A DNA stretch of 64,000 nt from Jingyaoa shaoxingensis (GCF_014385005.1 NZ_JACRSZ010000001.1:496001-560000), one strand, 5' to 3'; counted from the stretch's first letter, positions 26,523 through 34,940 are shown. Program-made: numbers and translations. The notes: generated from the sequence alone by a model not told the origin.

Positions 26523-27548
26523 TTATTTTCCATCCCACTCATAGGTTCCGTCCAGCACGTCAGCCTTTGGTACTTTCACATATGGAAGATATACGGTTTC
26601 CTGTTCTTCCGGGATACCTTCGGTTGCGTATTTATATAAGTAGAATGCGGATTCATAACCACCCTTGTACGGGAATAAATCTACGGTTCCCCGGTAGATG
26701 CTGTCTTCTTCTGCAATATAAGTCAAAGCTTCATCTGTTGCATCTCCGGAAAATACAGCATATTCTTCTCCTTCTTTTCCTGCATTCACCATTGCCTGAT
26801 ATCCGCCGATTGCACCGGAATCATTGGTTCCAACTACAACGTTCAGATCCGGATACTGTGCCAGAACGGATTCTACAATCTTCATACCGCCTTCCAGCGT
26901 ATCTCCCGCCTGTCTTGCAACAATCTCAACATCCGGGCAGATCTCTTTTAACGCTTCTTCCACACCATCACCACGCGGAATAACAGATTCTACATTGTCC
27001 TGTGAAATGATGCATACCTGTGCTTTTCCATCCAGTGTATCTTTAATCCATTCTGCCGCCTGTTCTCCGATGGTATGTCCATAATCATATTCGTCCAACG
27101 TATAACTGAGCTTTACATTTTCCTGTGTCTGGGCAATGCATGCAGTTGCAATGCCGCTTTCGTTAGCTTTATCTACAATTTCCAGAGTTGCCTGTGTATC
27201 AATCGGAGTAAAGGTAAATCCGCTGTAACCATCATTTACCAGGCTTTCCAGTGCATTTAACTGTGTGTCAACATTGTATTCCGAATCAATAACCTGATAA
27301 GTAACACCAAGATCCTCGCATCCTGCCTCGAATCCCTTCTTTACCATTGCATTCCATGGATTCGCAAGATTCATACTCACATATGCCAGTTTAATATCTT
27401 TGTTGTCTTTTGCAGCAGCTTCTTCTTTCATTGCTTCTACATCAATGGTCCAGTCATCATCTGCAAATGCTACTGCTCCCATAGATAACATCATACTTGC
27501 TGAAAGACCTGCACATAACAATCTTGATACTACATTTTTCTTCATCAT
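26523..27548 (-). CDS. Sugar ABC transporter substrate-binding protein (RbsB/ChvE-like)
   Basis: A 341-residue PBP type 1 protein with a signal peptide ending near 'AVAFADDD'. It lacks a lipobox cysteine. Mature motifs include 'LAYVSMNLANPWNAMVKKGF', 'YSGFTFTPIDTQATLEIVDK' and 'VVVGTNDSGAIGGYQAMVNAG', typical of ribose/allose-type receptors. It is the receptor for the RbsAC-like importer encoded downstream and is preceded by AGGAGGG. Confidence 0.92.
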   Translation of the reverse strand: MMKKNVVSRLLCAGLSASMMLSMGAVAFADDDWTIDVEAMKEEAAAKDNKDIKLAYVSMNLANPWNAMVKKGFEAGCEDLGVTYQVIDSEYNVDTQLNALESLVNDGYSGFTFTPIDTQATLEIVDKANESGIATACIAQTQENVKLSYTLDEYDYGHTIGEQAAEWIKDTLDGKAQVCIISQDNVESVIPRGDGVEEALKEICPDVEIVARQAGDTLEGGMKIVESVLAQYPDLNVVVGTNDSGAIGGYQAMVNAGKEGEEYAVFSGDATDEALTYIAEEDSIYRGTVDLFPYKGGYESAFYLYKYATEGIPEEQETVYLPYVKVPKADVLDGTYEWDGK

Positions 27549-27563
27549 AAAACCCTCCTGATC

Positions 27564-28403
27564 TTATAGTTTGTTTAAATCAATTGCATTTTGCACCATT
27601 CGCATATGCTTGTTGTATTCTTTTCCTTTTCTCAAAGTCATTCCAAGAAACAACGCATCCAGTATGGCCTGATCTGCCACACGCCGTGCCACTTTATCTC
27701 TTCCGCAAGTCAGATCACTGGTTGAAATAAACAGTGGGATGTCAGTCACTTTTAATAATGGAGACTTGTTCATCTTGGTAATACATATCGTAGTTGCACC
27801 CTGTTCTTTTGCAATACGCATTGCCTGCACCACATTTCTTGACCTGCCTTCATAGGATACGGCAAATGCCACATCTCCAGGTTTTAAATTTGCTGCCGTC
27901 ATTAACTGCATCATGACATCACTGTAAGCAGAGCAGTTAATACCCATTCGGCTGATTTTCGTATCCGTTAGCTGACACACTGCATAGGCGTCTCCAACAC
28001 CGAAAAAATGAATAGATTTTGCATTTGCCATAGCGTTTAATGCTTTTTCGTAATTTGGAGTTACCAATGACAATGTATCTGTCAGTGTCTGCATATTGCT
28101 GTGAAATACTTTTTTCAGTATTGTCACCATATCGTCCTGCGCTTCTATTTTTTCAGGACGTTCTGAACTTTCTTCATTTGCTGCTGATAAAAATGCCTGT
28201 TTGAATTCTGTGTACCCGCTGTACCCCATTCTTTTACAAAATCTGACAATTGAAGCATCACTGCTTCCTGTTTCATGAGCCAAACCTGACAGTGTAAAAT
28301 TGGCAATTGCTTCCGGATTTTCCAGCAATGCTTCTGCCACAACCTTTTCTGCCCGCGGAAGAGATGGGAGTTGAAATCTGATGCGCACCATTATTTCATT
28401 CAT
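27564..28403 (-). CDS. RpiR/MurR family transcriptional regulator
   Basis: A 279-residue regulator. An N-terminal HTH_6 domain (about 1-75, 'GSSDASIVRFCKRMGYSGYT') is followed by an SIS sugar-phosphate-binding domain (about 120-250, 'IHFFGVGDAYAVCQ', 'FAVSYEGRSRNVVQAM'). Such proteins sense a phosphosugar of the pathway they control. It is the first gene of the operon running from 28403 to 20307 and probably regulates it through repeats at 28582-28626. Confidence 0.92.
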   Translation of the reverse strand: MNEIMVRIRFQLPSLPRAEKVVAEALLENPEAIANFTLSGLAHETGSSDASIVRFCKRMGYSGYTEFKQAFLSAANEESSERPEKIEAQDDMVTILKKVFHSNMQTLTDTLSLVTPNYEKALNAMANAKSIHFFGVGDAYAVCQLTDTKISRMGINCSAYSDVMMQLMTAANLKPGDVAFAVSYEGRSRNVVQAMRIAKEQGATTICITKMNKSPLLKVTDIPLFISTSDLTCGRDKVARRVADQAILDALFLGMTLRKGKEYNKHMRMVQNAIDLNKL

Positions 28404-28581
28404 ACTTTTTCCTCCACATTTTCAGTAAGTTATTGATTTCTTACTTCACAATTAGAATAGCACATTAAAATTATGGAGTAAATTTTGCATATTTTTTTCA
28501 TTATTTTGCACTATATACACCATCTTTGTCCATTTAATGCTTTGTTTGTTTATTATATTTGTATAGTTTTTTAATTTTCCC

Positions 28582-28626
28582 ACTTCATTTTGAAAGTTTT
28601 ACTTCGAAATAACACTTCACTTTGAA
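28582..28626 (-). promoter_or_regulatory. Candidate RpiR operator repeats
   Basis: ACTTCATTTTGAA (28582-28594) and ACTTCACTTTGAA (28614-28626) are direct repeats 32 nt apart with ACTTCGAA between them. They lie upstream of a TATAAT on the minus strand (near 28553) leading to the RpiR gene. Assignment to RpiR is inference. Confidence 0.4.
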
Positions 28627-28636
28627 TTCCTGTTAT

Positions 28637-28680
28637 ACAAAAAAGTTCGACAGATGTTTCACACATCTGCCGAACTTTTT
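28637..28680 (-). terminator. Terminator after the hexuloisomerase gene
   Basis: AAGTTCGGCAGATGT and ACATCTGTCGAACTT pair around a short loop on the minus strand, followed by TTTTG. It begins at the stop codon. Confidence 0.85.
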
Positions 28681-29234
28681 CATTCAAAATTCGCATGTCT
28701 TTTTTTCAGTTCTTTTTCCGATATTCCCCTTTTTTCCATCAGCTGGATCACAAGTGCCTCAAGGCTGATAAACAGAGCCTCCTCAAACAGTGATCCCATT
28801 GGCTGAACAGATTTTTTCTCTGTATCCTCCTTAAACTTCGCATCTGCATGAATCACAACTGCAACATCTGCGACTGCATGCAATGACGATTCCCTGCATG
28901 TCGTAAACACAATAATTGGTATCTGTAGTTCTTTTGCCTTTTTTGCATACACCTTAAGTGTCTCCGTCTCGCCACTTCCGCTTCCAAGAATAAGTAAATC
29001 ACCTTTTCCTGCTGCAGGGGTATTCGTATCACCGATCCAATAAGCTTCATATCCGGCCTGCTCAAGCCGCATGGTAAACCCTTTCATTACATATCCGGTT
29101 CTTCCCATACCGGCTACAAATATCTTCCCGGCCTGATCTATAAGCTGACCTATCATGGCATATTCCGCAGTTGATCCGTTGCTCAGGCATTCCTGAAGTT
29201 CCTGTAAAATCTCGCTGGTATATTTTGTAAACAA
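28680..29234 (-). CDS. hxlB: 6-phospho-3-hexuloisomerase (HxlB/PHI family SIS protein)
   Basis: A 184-residue SIS protein. Motifs 'IFVAGMGRTGYVMKGFTMRL', 'WIGDTNTPAAGKGDLLILGS', 'QPMGSLFEEALFI' and the C-terminal 'KRHANFE' match the PHI family, which converts 3-hexulose-6-P to fructose-6-P in the ribulose monophosphate formaldehyde route. The TTG start at 29234 gives the normal N-terminal length. No hexulose-6-phosphate synthase lies in the window, so the partner is elsewhere or the substrate differs. Confidence 0.85.
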   Translation of the reverse strand: MFTKYTSEILQELQECLSNGSTAEYAMIGQLIDQAGKIFVAGMGRTGYVMKGFTMRLEQAGYEAYWIGDTNTPAAGKGDLLILGSGSGETETLKVYAKKAKELQIPIIVFTTCRESSLHAVADVAVVIHADAKFKEDTEKKSVQPMGSLFEEALFISLEALVIQLMEKRGISEKELKKRHANFE

Positions 29235-29333
29235 TTTCCACTTCTTTCTCTATGGAAATGCAAAATCTATTCATCTTCTTTATATCAAGTTCAGAGAAAA
29301 AAGTAAAGGATATTTTTCCTGCTTTCCAACTCA

Positions 29334-29954
29334 TTACACACTTTTCAGATGTTCTGCCACCACTCCCGCAAATACTCTATGTCCTTCTGCATTCATATGC
29401 TCCTGATCTTCTTCGCTGCTCTGTACATAGTCTGCCGCCCGGAAGAAGTCTGTTCCGTACTGTTCTGCAATCTTCTCATAAACATCTCCCAGCTTTTTGG
29501 AGACTTCTACGGATTCCGGCGAGAATTCCTGATCAAATTCTTCTTCCCAGACCCGTTCTCCAAGAAAGATTGGAGAGATCAGCAGGATTTTACTGTCAGG
29601 TGCGAACTGTTTTGCCTGATCCAGGAGACGTACGATACCTTTTCCGATTACATCTGCCGAAGCGGAAAATACTGTTTTACAGTCATTGGTTCCCAGCATC
29701 AGTACAATCTGATCTGGCTTCCCATGTGTCTCCAGAAGGGTTGGAAACAGTTCCACACCTTTTCGCCCCTGTCTTAACGGATCTTCAAATATCGTAGTTC
29801 GACCACATAATCCCTCTTCAATTACCCTGATTCTCTGATCTTTTAACTGCTCCTGCAAGACGCTCGTCCATCTCACGCCCCACGGAAAACGGCTGCCATC
29901 CTTCGGATTATATCCCCATGTATTTGAATCGCCAAAACAAAGTACGTCTGTCAT
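29334..29954 (-). CDS. SGNH/GDSL hydrolase family protein (lysophospholipase/arylesterase-like)
   Basis: A 206-residue cytoplasmic SGNH hydrolase with block I 'CFGDSNTWGYNP' (Ser nucleophile), block II Gly region, block III 'LMLGTNDCKT' and block V 'HMNAEGHRVFA' (His). The usual Asp three residues before the catalytic His is not clear. It is similar to the TesA/acyl-CoA thioesterase I-like arylesterases found singly in many Firmicutes. No signal peptide is seen. The start follows GGGGAG. The substrate is unknown. Confidence 0.88.
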   Translation of the reverse strand: MTDVLCFGDSNTWGYNPKDGSRFPWGVRWTSVLQEQLKDQRIRVIEEGLCGRTTIFEDPLRQGRKGVELFPTLLETHGKPDQIVLMLGTNDCKTVFSASADVIGKGIVRLLDQAKQFAPDSKILLISPIFLGERVWEEEFDQEFSPESVEVSKKLGDVYEKIAEQYGTDFFRAADYVQSSEEDQEHMNAEGHRVFAGVVAEHLKSV

Positions 29955-30116
29955 TTTTTCTCCCCATCTACGCTTTCTGTTTATTCTATTTTCATACTAA
30001 CATAGTAGGTTAAAGAATGGAATTCCATTTTTTCTATAACAGGATATAGAAAAAATCAATAAAGACTGGATAAACTGCTCGGTTTTTTTACCAAGTGGCG
30101 GAATAACAATTTCCTG

Positions 30117-30145
30117 TTGACATGAATTTCATCTGGTGTTATCTT
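30117..30145 (+). promoter_or_regulatory. Promoter of the PadR operon
   Basis: TTGACA (30117-30122), 17 nt, TATCTT (30140-30145). The -10 runs into the AT-rich inverted repeat at 30143-30184. Confidence 0.7.
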
Positions 30146-30184
30146 ATATATAGAATTTTTATATATAAAATTTTTATATATAAG
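30143..30184 (+). promoter_or_regulatory. AT-rich inverted repeat, candidate PadR operator
   Basis: CTTATATATA at the left and TATATATAAG at the right bound a 42-nt palindromic block with a middle TTTTTATATATAAAA. It lies between the -10 and the ribosome binding site of padR, a typical position for an autorepressor. Confidence 0.5.
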
Positions 30185-30200
30185 ATGAGGAGGTTATCGT

Positions 30201-30518
30201 ATGTATTTTCCGGTATCGGCGCTTCTGATCGAATACCTGATCCTCACCATTGTGTCAACACAGGATTCCTATGGATACGAGATCAGTCAGACTATCAAGC
30301 TGGCAGCGGACATCAAAGAATCCACCCTGTACCCTATCCTGAAAAAGCTGGAAAAATCCGGTTTTCTCACTACCTATTCACAAGAATATCAGGGGCGGAA
30401 GCGAAAATACTACTCCATCACGCCTGAAGGAAAAACACAGATAGGAAAACTAAATGCCGAATGGCTGACCTATAAGGACACCATTGATGGGATTATCGAA
30501 GGGAGGCTTCGCAATTGA
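30201..30518 (+). CDS. PadR family transcriptional regulator
   Basis: A 105-residue winged-helix protein with the PadR core 'LIEYLILTIVSTQDSYGYEI', 'ESTLYPILKKLEKSGFLTTY' and 'RKRKYYSITPEGK'. The ATG follows GAGGAGG. It is the first gene of an operon with DUF1700 and DUF4097 genes and its stop overlaps the next start (TTGA). PadR proteins of this type usually repress their own operon and respond to envelope or antimicrobial stress. Confidence 0.93.
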   Translation: MYFPVSALLIEYLILTIVSTQDSYGYEISQTIKLAADIKESTLYPILKKLEKSGFLTTYSQEYQGRKRKYYSITPEGKTQIGKLNAEWLTYKDTIDGIIEGRLRN

Positions 30519-31207
30519 GTAAAAAGCAATTATCTAAAACCGAATATCTTCAGCAACTGGAGAAATATCTGAAGAAGCTTCCGAAGGAAGATTTTGAAGA
30601 TGCTATGGAATATTTCACTGAATATTTTGAGGATGCTGACGATGAAGGCGCACAGGCTCTGATGGAAGAACTTGGCACACCAAAAGAAGCTGCCAGCGAT
30701 CTGATGATGAACCTGTTAGATCGGAAACTGACAGATGTCTCACCCGACACCAAGACATTCGCTGCATCAGGCAACACTTTTGAAGATTCAGCCACTCCTT
30801 CCGGGACCGCGAGTACTACCGGCCATAAAATCTGGAAGTCCATCCTGTGGATCTCCCTGTTAGTCCTCTTTGCCATACCCATTGGGGCACCACTGCTGAT
30901 TTCTGTGGTAGTAGTCCTGCTCTGTGCAATGCTTTGTGCCATTATTCTGGATCTGTGTGTATTTATTGCTGCATTTTCCGGCTTTCTCATTGGCTGCAAG
31001 CTAGTTCTCCGAGGCCTGCTGGCACTGCCGGTTTCTCTTCCCGGATTTTCCATGATCACCGGAAGCGGACTGCTTGTCATCGGGCTTGGCATCCTGACTA
31101 CTCTGCTTGGCATTCTCCTGACCCGCCAGGGCTGTCGTTTTTTTGCTGCTTCAGTCAAATGGATTGCAAATCAACGAAAGAAAAGTAAACGAGGTGAAGC
31201 ATTATGA
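30515..31207 (+). CDS. DUF1700 (HAAS) domain membrane protein
   Basis: A 230-residue protein starting with TTG in the PadR stop overlap. Residues about 1-65 carry the HAAS/DUF1700 motif ('QLEKYLKKLPKEDFEDAMEY', 'ALMEELGTPKEAASDLM'). A linker and four hydrophobic segments (about 110-215) follow. The HAAS domain occurs with PadR regulators and is thought to relay a membrane signal to them. The stop overlaps the next ATG by 4 nt. Confidence 0.9.
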   Translation: MSKKQLSKTEYLQQLEKYLKKLPKEDFEDAMEYFTEYFEDADDEGAQALMEELGTPKEAASDLMMNLLDRKLTDVSPDTKTFAASGNTFEDSATPSGTASTTGHKIWKSILWISLLVLFAIPIGAPLLISVVVVLLCAMLCAIILDLCVFIAAFSGFLIGCKLVLRGLLALPVSLPGFSMITGSGLLVIGLGILTTLLGILLTRQGCRFFAASVKWIANQRKKSKRGEAL

Positions 31208-32142
31208 AACGATCTCATTTTAAATGGTTAAAGGCTGGTGTGATATGCTGTATGATAGGAGCTGCACTGATTTTTGCCGGTTATCTGAAAAATGGTCAGT
31301 CTTATGTTGCTCACGCTGATCTCAACAAACTGAAATGGAGCACTCACAGTGATGATTCAGCAAAAGTAATCTCCCTGCCCCGGACAGATCTTGGCACCTT
31401 AGATTCTATAGAAATTACCCTTTCCGATCTGGATCTGGAGATTCTTCCGTCCGGAGATGAAAACTGTGCCATTGCATGGGAGATTTCCTCAGATTACGGG
31501 AATACACCCGTCTCTTATACCGTAAAAGGCGGACATCTATCTGTCACGGAGACAGACCATAGCCACAATTTTTATGTTCATGTGGATATCAGCCTGTTTG
31601 CGGATCTGCTGTGTGGAAAACATATCTCTCAGACAGCTGATAAAGTTACCCTTTACGTGCCGGCGCACGCATTCAAAGCTGCAACCATAAATAGCCAGTT
31701 TGGAACTGTCTCTGTAGAAGGACTGCAGGCTGCACAGGGAAGCATTGATTGTGTTGATGGGGATGCTTTCTTTACCAACTGTCAGTTCTCAGATTTTACT
31801 TTACAGAATACATTGGGGAATCTGACAGTCTCAGACAGCACTCTGGATGACTGCGAAATTACTGTGAGCGATGGCGATCTGACACTGGCTTCTAACCAAT
31901 ATCAGGGGTCCTGTTCCGTGACCGATAAATTGGGAGACGTGAAACTCACCGCTTCCTCTGATATTTTGCAGGCTCTTGGATTACAGCTCTCTACCGGACT
32001 CGGAGAAATCCATCTGCCGGAAGAACTGAAAAAAACACTTCCAGAAAGTGAGGATGATCTCACCAGCTACTCTCAGGAAGGCGCTGCTACTGCTGCACTG
32101 ACCATTATCTGTAAAGATGGGGATATCTCATTAACTGAATAA
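31204..32142 (+). CDS. DUF4097 family beta-strand-rich exported/membrane-anchored protein
   Basis: A 312-residue protein with an N-terminal membrane anchor (about 8-28) and a long extracytoplasmic part of repeated short beta strands ('FGTVSVEGLQAAQGSIDCV', 'GNLTVSDSTLDDCEITVSDG', 'GDVKLTASSD'), as in DUF4097/YvlB-like adhesin-type solenoids. It completes the padR-HAAS operon. The role is probably envelope stress sensing or defence; this is inferred from the operon type. Confidence 0.82.
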   Translation: MKRSHFKWLKAGVICCMIGAALIFAGYLKNGQSYVAHADLNKLKWSTHSDDSAKVISLPRTDLGTLDSIEITLSDLDLEILPSGDENCAIAWEISSDYGNTPVSYTVKGGHLSVTETDHSHNFYVHVDISLFADLLCGKHISQTADKVTLYVPAHAFKAATINSQFGTVSVEGLQAAQGSIDCVDGDAFFTNCQFSDFTLQNTLGNLTVSDSTLDDCEITVSDGDLTLASNQYQGSCSVTDKLGDVKLTASSDILQALGLQLSTGLGEIHLPEELKKTLPESEDDLTSYSQEGAATAALTIICKDGDISLTE

Positions 32143-32149
32143 CATGAAA

Positions 32150-32168
32150 TTCAAGAATGCCTCGGCAT
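32150..32168 (+). repeat. 19-nt direct repeat, copy 1 (downstream of kdgK)
   Basis: TTCAAGAATGCCTCGGCAT, identical to 33397-33415. Its core GAATGCC/GGCAT is a short inverted repeat. The two copies flank the kdgK gene. Confidence 0.8.
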
Positions 32169-32221
32169 ATTTGTTGCTCGCCACCTACAGAGGTAGGAGA
32201 GCCATTTCACATCTGATATAT

Positions 32222-32266
32222 TTTAAAATAAGGCTGACAAAATGCTTCTGCAAATTTGTCAGCCTT
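32222..32266 (-). terminator. Terminator after kdgK
   Basis: AAGGCTGACAAA and TTTGTCAGCCTT pair, with TTATTTT on the minus-strand 3' side. It lies between the convergent DUF4097 and kdgK genes and could serve both. Confidence 0.75.
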
Positions 32267-32282
32267 AATCTGTACTGAATGG

Positions 32283-33371
32283 CTATCTCTTGATGTCGTA
32301 ATTCATATTCATCAGGTTTCGAATAGTGTCTACGTCATCTGTGATGTTTGCATCTCCGTGGATGGTGTGCTTGATGGCACTGCTGGCCACTGCAAAGTTC
32401 ACGATATCCATTGGTTTGTAATCATGCATGATGGCGTAGATCAGTCCACTGGCGAAGGCATCTCCACCGCCTACACGATCCAGAATATTGAAAGTGAACA
32501 GCTTACTTTCAAAAGTATGGTTTTCATACCACATGTATGCTTTCAGACTGTTCTCACTACCGCTGTGGGCATAACGCACATGGCGGGCAATGCATTTCAG
32601 ATTCGGATAACGCTCTACGAATCTCTGGAAGATCTCATCCTGCTGCTCGTAGCTTGGCTGCATCGGGATACCATCTTTCCAATCACCCTTACTGTGGTCA
32701 TTTTCATCCTTCCACAGGTGATACGGTTCGATTCCAAAAAGTACATCGATATATGGCAGGCATTCGGTACAGAAGTCTCTGGCTTCTTCCCATGTCCACA
32801 TGGTGCTGCGGAAGTTACCGTCAAAACTGGTGGTGATTCCCTTCTCTTTTGCCACCTTCAGACTGTTCAGAATCAGATCTTTGCATTTTGGAGAAACCGC
32901 CGGAGTAATACCGCTTAAATGTAGCCAGGTAAAACCATCCAGCAGTGCATCCAAATCCACGTTATCAAAATCATACTCTGCAAAAGCACTGTGCTTTCTG
33001 TCATAAGTCACTTTACTTGGGCGGATTCCATAACCAGTCTCCAGATAATAAGTACCCAGCCGGTGAGTCGGGGTCTGCTGTGGTGTGGATAAAATCATAG
33101 GTGTACAGTGGACATCGTTGCTTCGCAGCATACGGATCGCACTCTTTCCGATGCTGTTATTTGGTACAACAGAAAAGAATGTACTGTCCACATTCAGATT
33201 TGCCAGCGCAAGGGCAATGTTTGCCTCGCTTCCACCATAACTGGCTTCAAAGCTGGTCGCCATCCGGATCTTATCGTAATTCGGCGGTGTCAGTCGAAGC
33301 ATGATCTCTCCTATTGTAATAAACTTTTGTGTACTGTCATTGTCACGAAGAAGTGGATTTGAGTGTTCCAT
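32283..33371 (-). CDS. kdgK: PfkB family sugar kinase, 2-keto-3-deoxygluconate kinase-like
   Basis: A 362-residue ribokinase-fold enzyme. The N-terminal motif 'ITIGEIMLRLTPPNYDKIRM' and 'ASYGGSEANIALALANLNVD' are typical of KdgK; the C-terminal signature 'RVGGGDAFASGLIYAI' holds the catalytic Asp. It would phosphorylate 2-keto-3-deoxygluconate from uronate breakdown. No KDPG aldolase gene is adjacent, so the exact substrate stays open. AGGAGGC precedes the ATG. Confidence 0.88.
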   Translation of the reverse strand: MEHSNPLLRDNDSTQKFITIGEIMLRLTPPNYDKIRMATSFEASYGGSEANIALALANLNVDSTFFSVVPNNSIGKSAIRMLRSNDVHCTPMILSTPQQTPTHRLGTYYLETGYGIRPSKVTYDRKHSAFAEYDFDNVDLDALLDGFTWLHLSGITPAVSPKCKDLILNSLKVAKEKGITTSFDGNFRSTMWTWEEARDFCTECLPYIDVLFGIEPYHLWKDENDHSKGDWKDGIPMQPSYEQQDEIFQRFVERYPNLKCIARHVRYAHSGSENSLKAYMWYENHTFESKLFTFNILDRVGGGDAFASGLIYAIMHDYKPMDIVNFAVASSAIKHTIHGDANITDDVDTIRNLMNMNYDIKR

Positions 33372-33396
33372 ATGAGCCTCCTGTAAAAATTATGTG

Positions 33397-33415
33397 TTCA
33401 AGAATGCCTCGGCAT
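33397..33415 (+). repeat. 19-nt direct repeat, copy 2 (upstream of kdgK)
   Basis: Identical to 32150-32168. It lies 26 nt upstream of the kdgK start codon, in the kdgK-mgtE gap; here the core extends to the perfect arms GAATGCC and GGCATTC. Confidence 0.8.
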
Positions 33416-33527
33416 TCATGCTTCAGCAGACATACTGTCTCTGCCGATGCACAAACGGCTGCTTCACTTATGCTTAGTCTATCATACTTTCTCTTTTTGT
33501 CCAGACATTTTTCCTGTCCATCCTTAC

Positions 33528-34922
33528 TTATGCCAGATGGAAGGTCTGAATTAGCAGGATCCATGCCAGACCATAATACGTAATAACAGCTACCAGATCG
33601 TTTACCGTTGTGATCAACGGACCGGATGCTACTGCAGGGTCTACCTTGATCTTATGGAAAAACATCGGAATCAGAGTTCCCACCAGGCTGGAGATCACCA
33701 TGGCTGCCATCAGTGAGAATCCTACACAGCCGGAAATCAAGAATGCATGATTGGCTGGATTCGGCTTAAGAAGCCAGATGTAACAACCTACCAGAAGAAA
33801 GGATACTGTTCCCAGAACCAGTCCGTTCATAAATCCCACACGCATCTCTTTTATTGCCAGATGCAGCTTCTGTGCACCGGTCAGGTTCTCATCCATTAAC
33901 ACACGGATAGTTACAGCCAGTGACTGGGTTCCAACGTTGCCTGCCATATCCAGAATCAGTGACTGGAATGCCATGACAATCGGAAGTGTGGCAACTACTG
34001 TTTCAAATACGCCTACCACAGAGGATACTCCGATTCCAAGGAACAACAGAACGACCAGCCATGGCAGTCTCTTTTTCATACTCTCTTTTGTGGTCTCATT
34101 CAGATCTTCTTCTGCGGTCAGACCAGCCAGCTTTGCGTAGTCATCACCCATCTCATCGTCTACTACTTCTACGATATCCTGGGATGTGATAACACCTATC
34201 AGCATCTTCTTGTCCGTCAGTACCGGGATAGAATCTTCGGCGTAGTCCTTGATATCCTCGATACAGTCGCTGATCTTTTCATGATCGGTCACATACGGAT
34301 AGGATGTACTGATAATATCATCCAGAGAATCCCGTTCTCTTGCAATAATCAGATCCTTCAGATCAATGGCTCCGTAAAAGACATCTTTGCGGTCTACCAC
34401 ATACACAGTAGAGATGTTGTCGTTATCTCCCGCCTGACGCACCAGTTCCCGCATTGCCTGACGGATGGTCAGATCATGATAGATCACAATAAAGTTAGTA
34501 GTCATCTTACTACCAATCTCATCGTCCTCATAGGACTGGATCATCCTGATATCGTGGCTGGCTTCTTCATCCAGCATTTCTACCAGTTTTTCCTGTGTAC
34601 TGTCATCGAATTCATCCAGTACATCTACTGCATCGTCCGAGTCCATGTAGGAAATGACTTTTGCTACTTTGTCCAGATCCAGTTCTTTTAAATATTCATC
34701 TGGATCATCAATATAAGTGAAGATCTCTGCCAGACGCTCTGCCCCGAGCACCGGATACAGTTTCTTTCTCTCGTCTTCTGTCAGCTGTGACAGCGCATCT
34801 GCAATATCGTTCTCATGGTAATCAGAGAGCCTGTCCAGAAGTTCTTCGTTTGATAAAGAGCTGTGCAGAATCTCCAGCAGCTCTTCCGCATAATTTGGTT
34901 TTACATTCATTTCTTTTGTCAT
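33528..34922 (-). CDS. mgtE: Magnesium transporter MgtE
   Basis: A 464-residue Mg2+ channel. Domains: N-terminal superhelical MgtE_N ('LLDRLSDYHENDIADALSQL'), two CBS domains (about 130-255), connecting helix, and five C-terminal membrane helices with the pore motif 'MAGNVGTQSLAVTIRV'. The cytosolic part senses Mg2+ and closes the pore. The ATG at 34922 with GGGAGG upstream is preferred over the frame opening at 34952. An attenuator-like leader precedes it (34941-35143). Confidence 0.95.
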   Translation of the reverse strand: MTKEMNVKPNYAEELLEILHSSLSNEELLDRLSDYHENDIADALSQLTEDERKKLYPVLGAERLAEIFTYIDDPDEYLKELDLDKVAKVISYMDSDDAVDVLDEFDDSTQEKLVEMLDEEASHDIRMIQSYEDDEIGSKMTTNFIVIYHDLTIRQAMRELVRQAGDNDNISTVYVVDRKDVFYGAIDLKDLIIARERDSLDDIISTSYPYVTDHEKISDCIEDIKDYAEDSIPVLTDKKMLIGVITSQDIVEVVDDEMGDDYAKLAGLTAEEDLNETTKESMKKRLPWLVVLLFLGIGVSSVVGVFETVVATLPIVMAFQSLILDMAGNVGTQSLAVTIRVLMDENLTGAQKLHLAIKEMRVGFMNGLVLGTVSFLLVGCYIWLLKPNPANHAFLISGCVGFSLMAAMVISSLVGTLIPMFFHKIKVDPAVASGPLITTVNDLVAVITYYGLAWILLIQTFHLA

Positions 34923-34940
34923 ATTGCCTCCCTTCTCCCT

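Noticed and set aside
29990..30012. CCTACTATGT on the minus strand before the SGNH hydrolase gene, resembling the Rrf2 box
   Set aside because: Only the first 10 of 17 positions match, the TAGG half is missing and its orientation relative to the gene is reversed.
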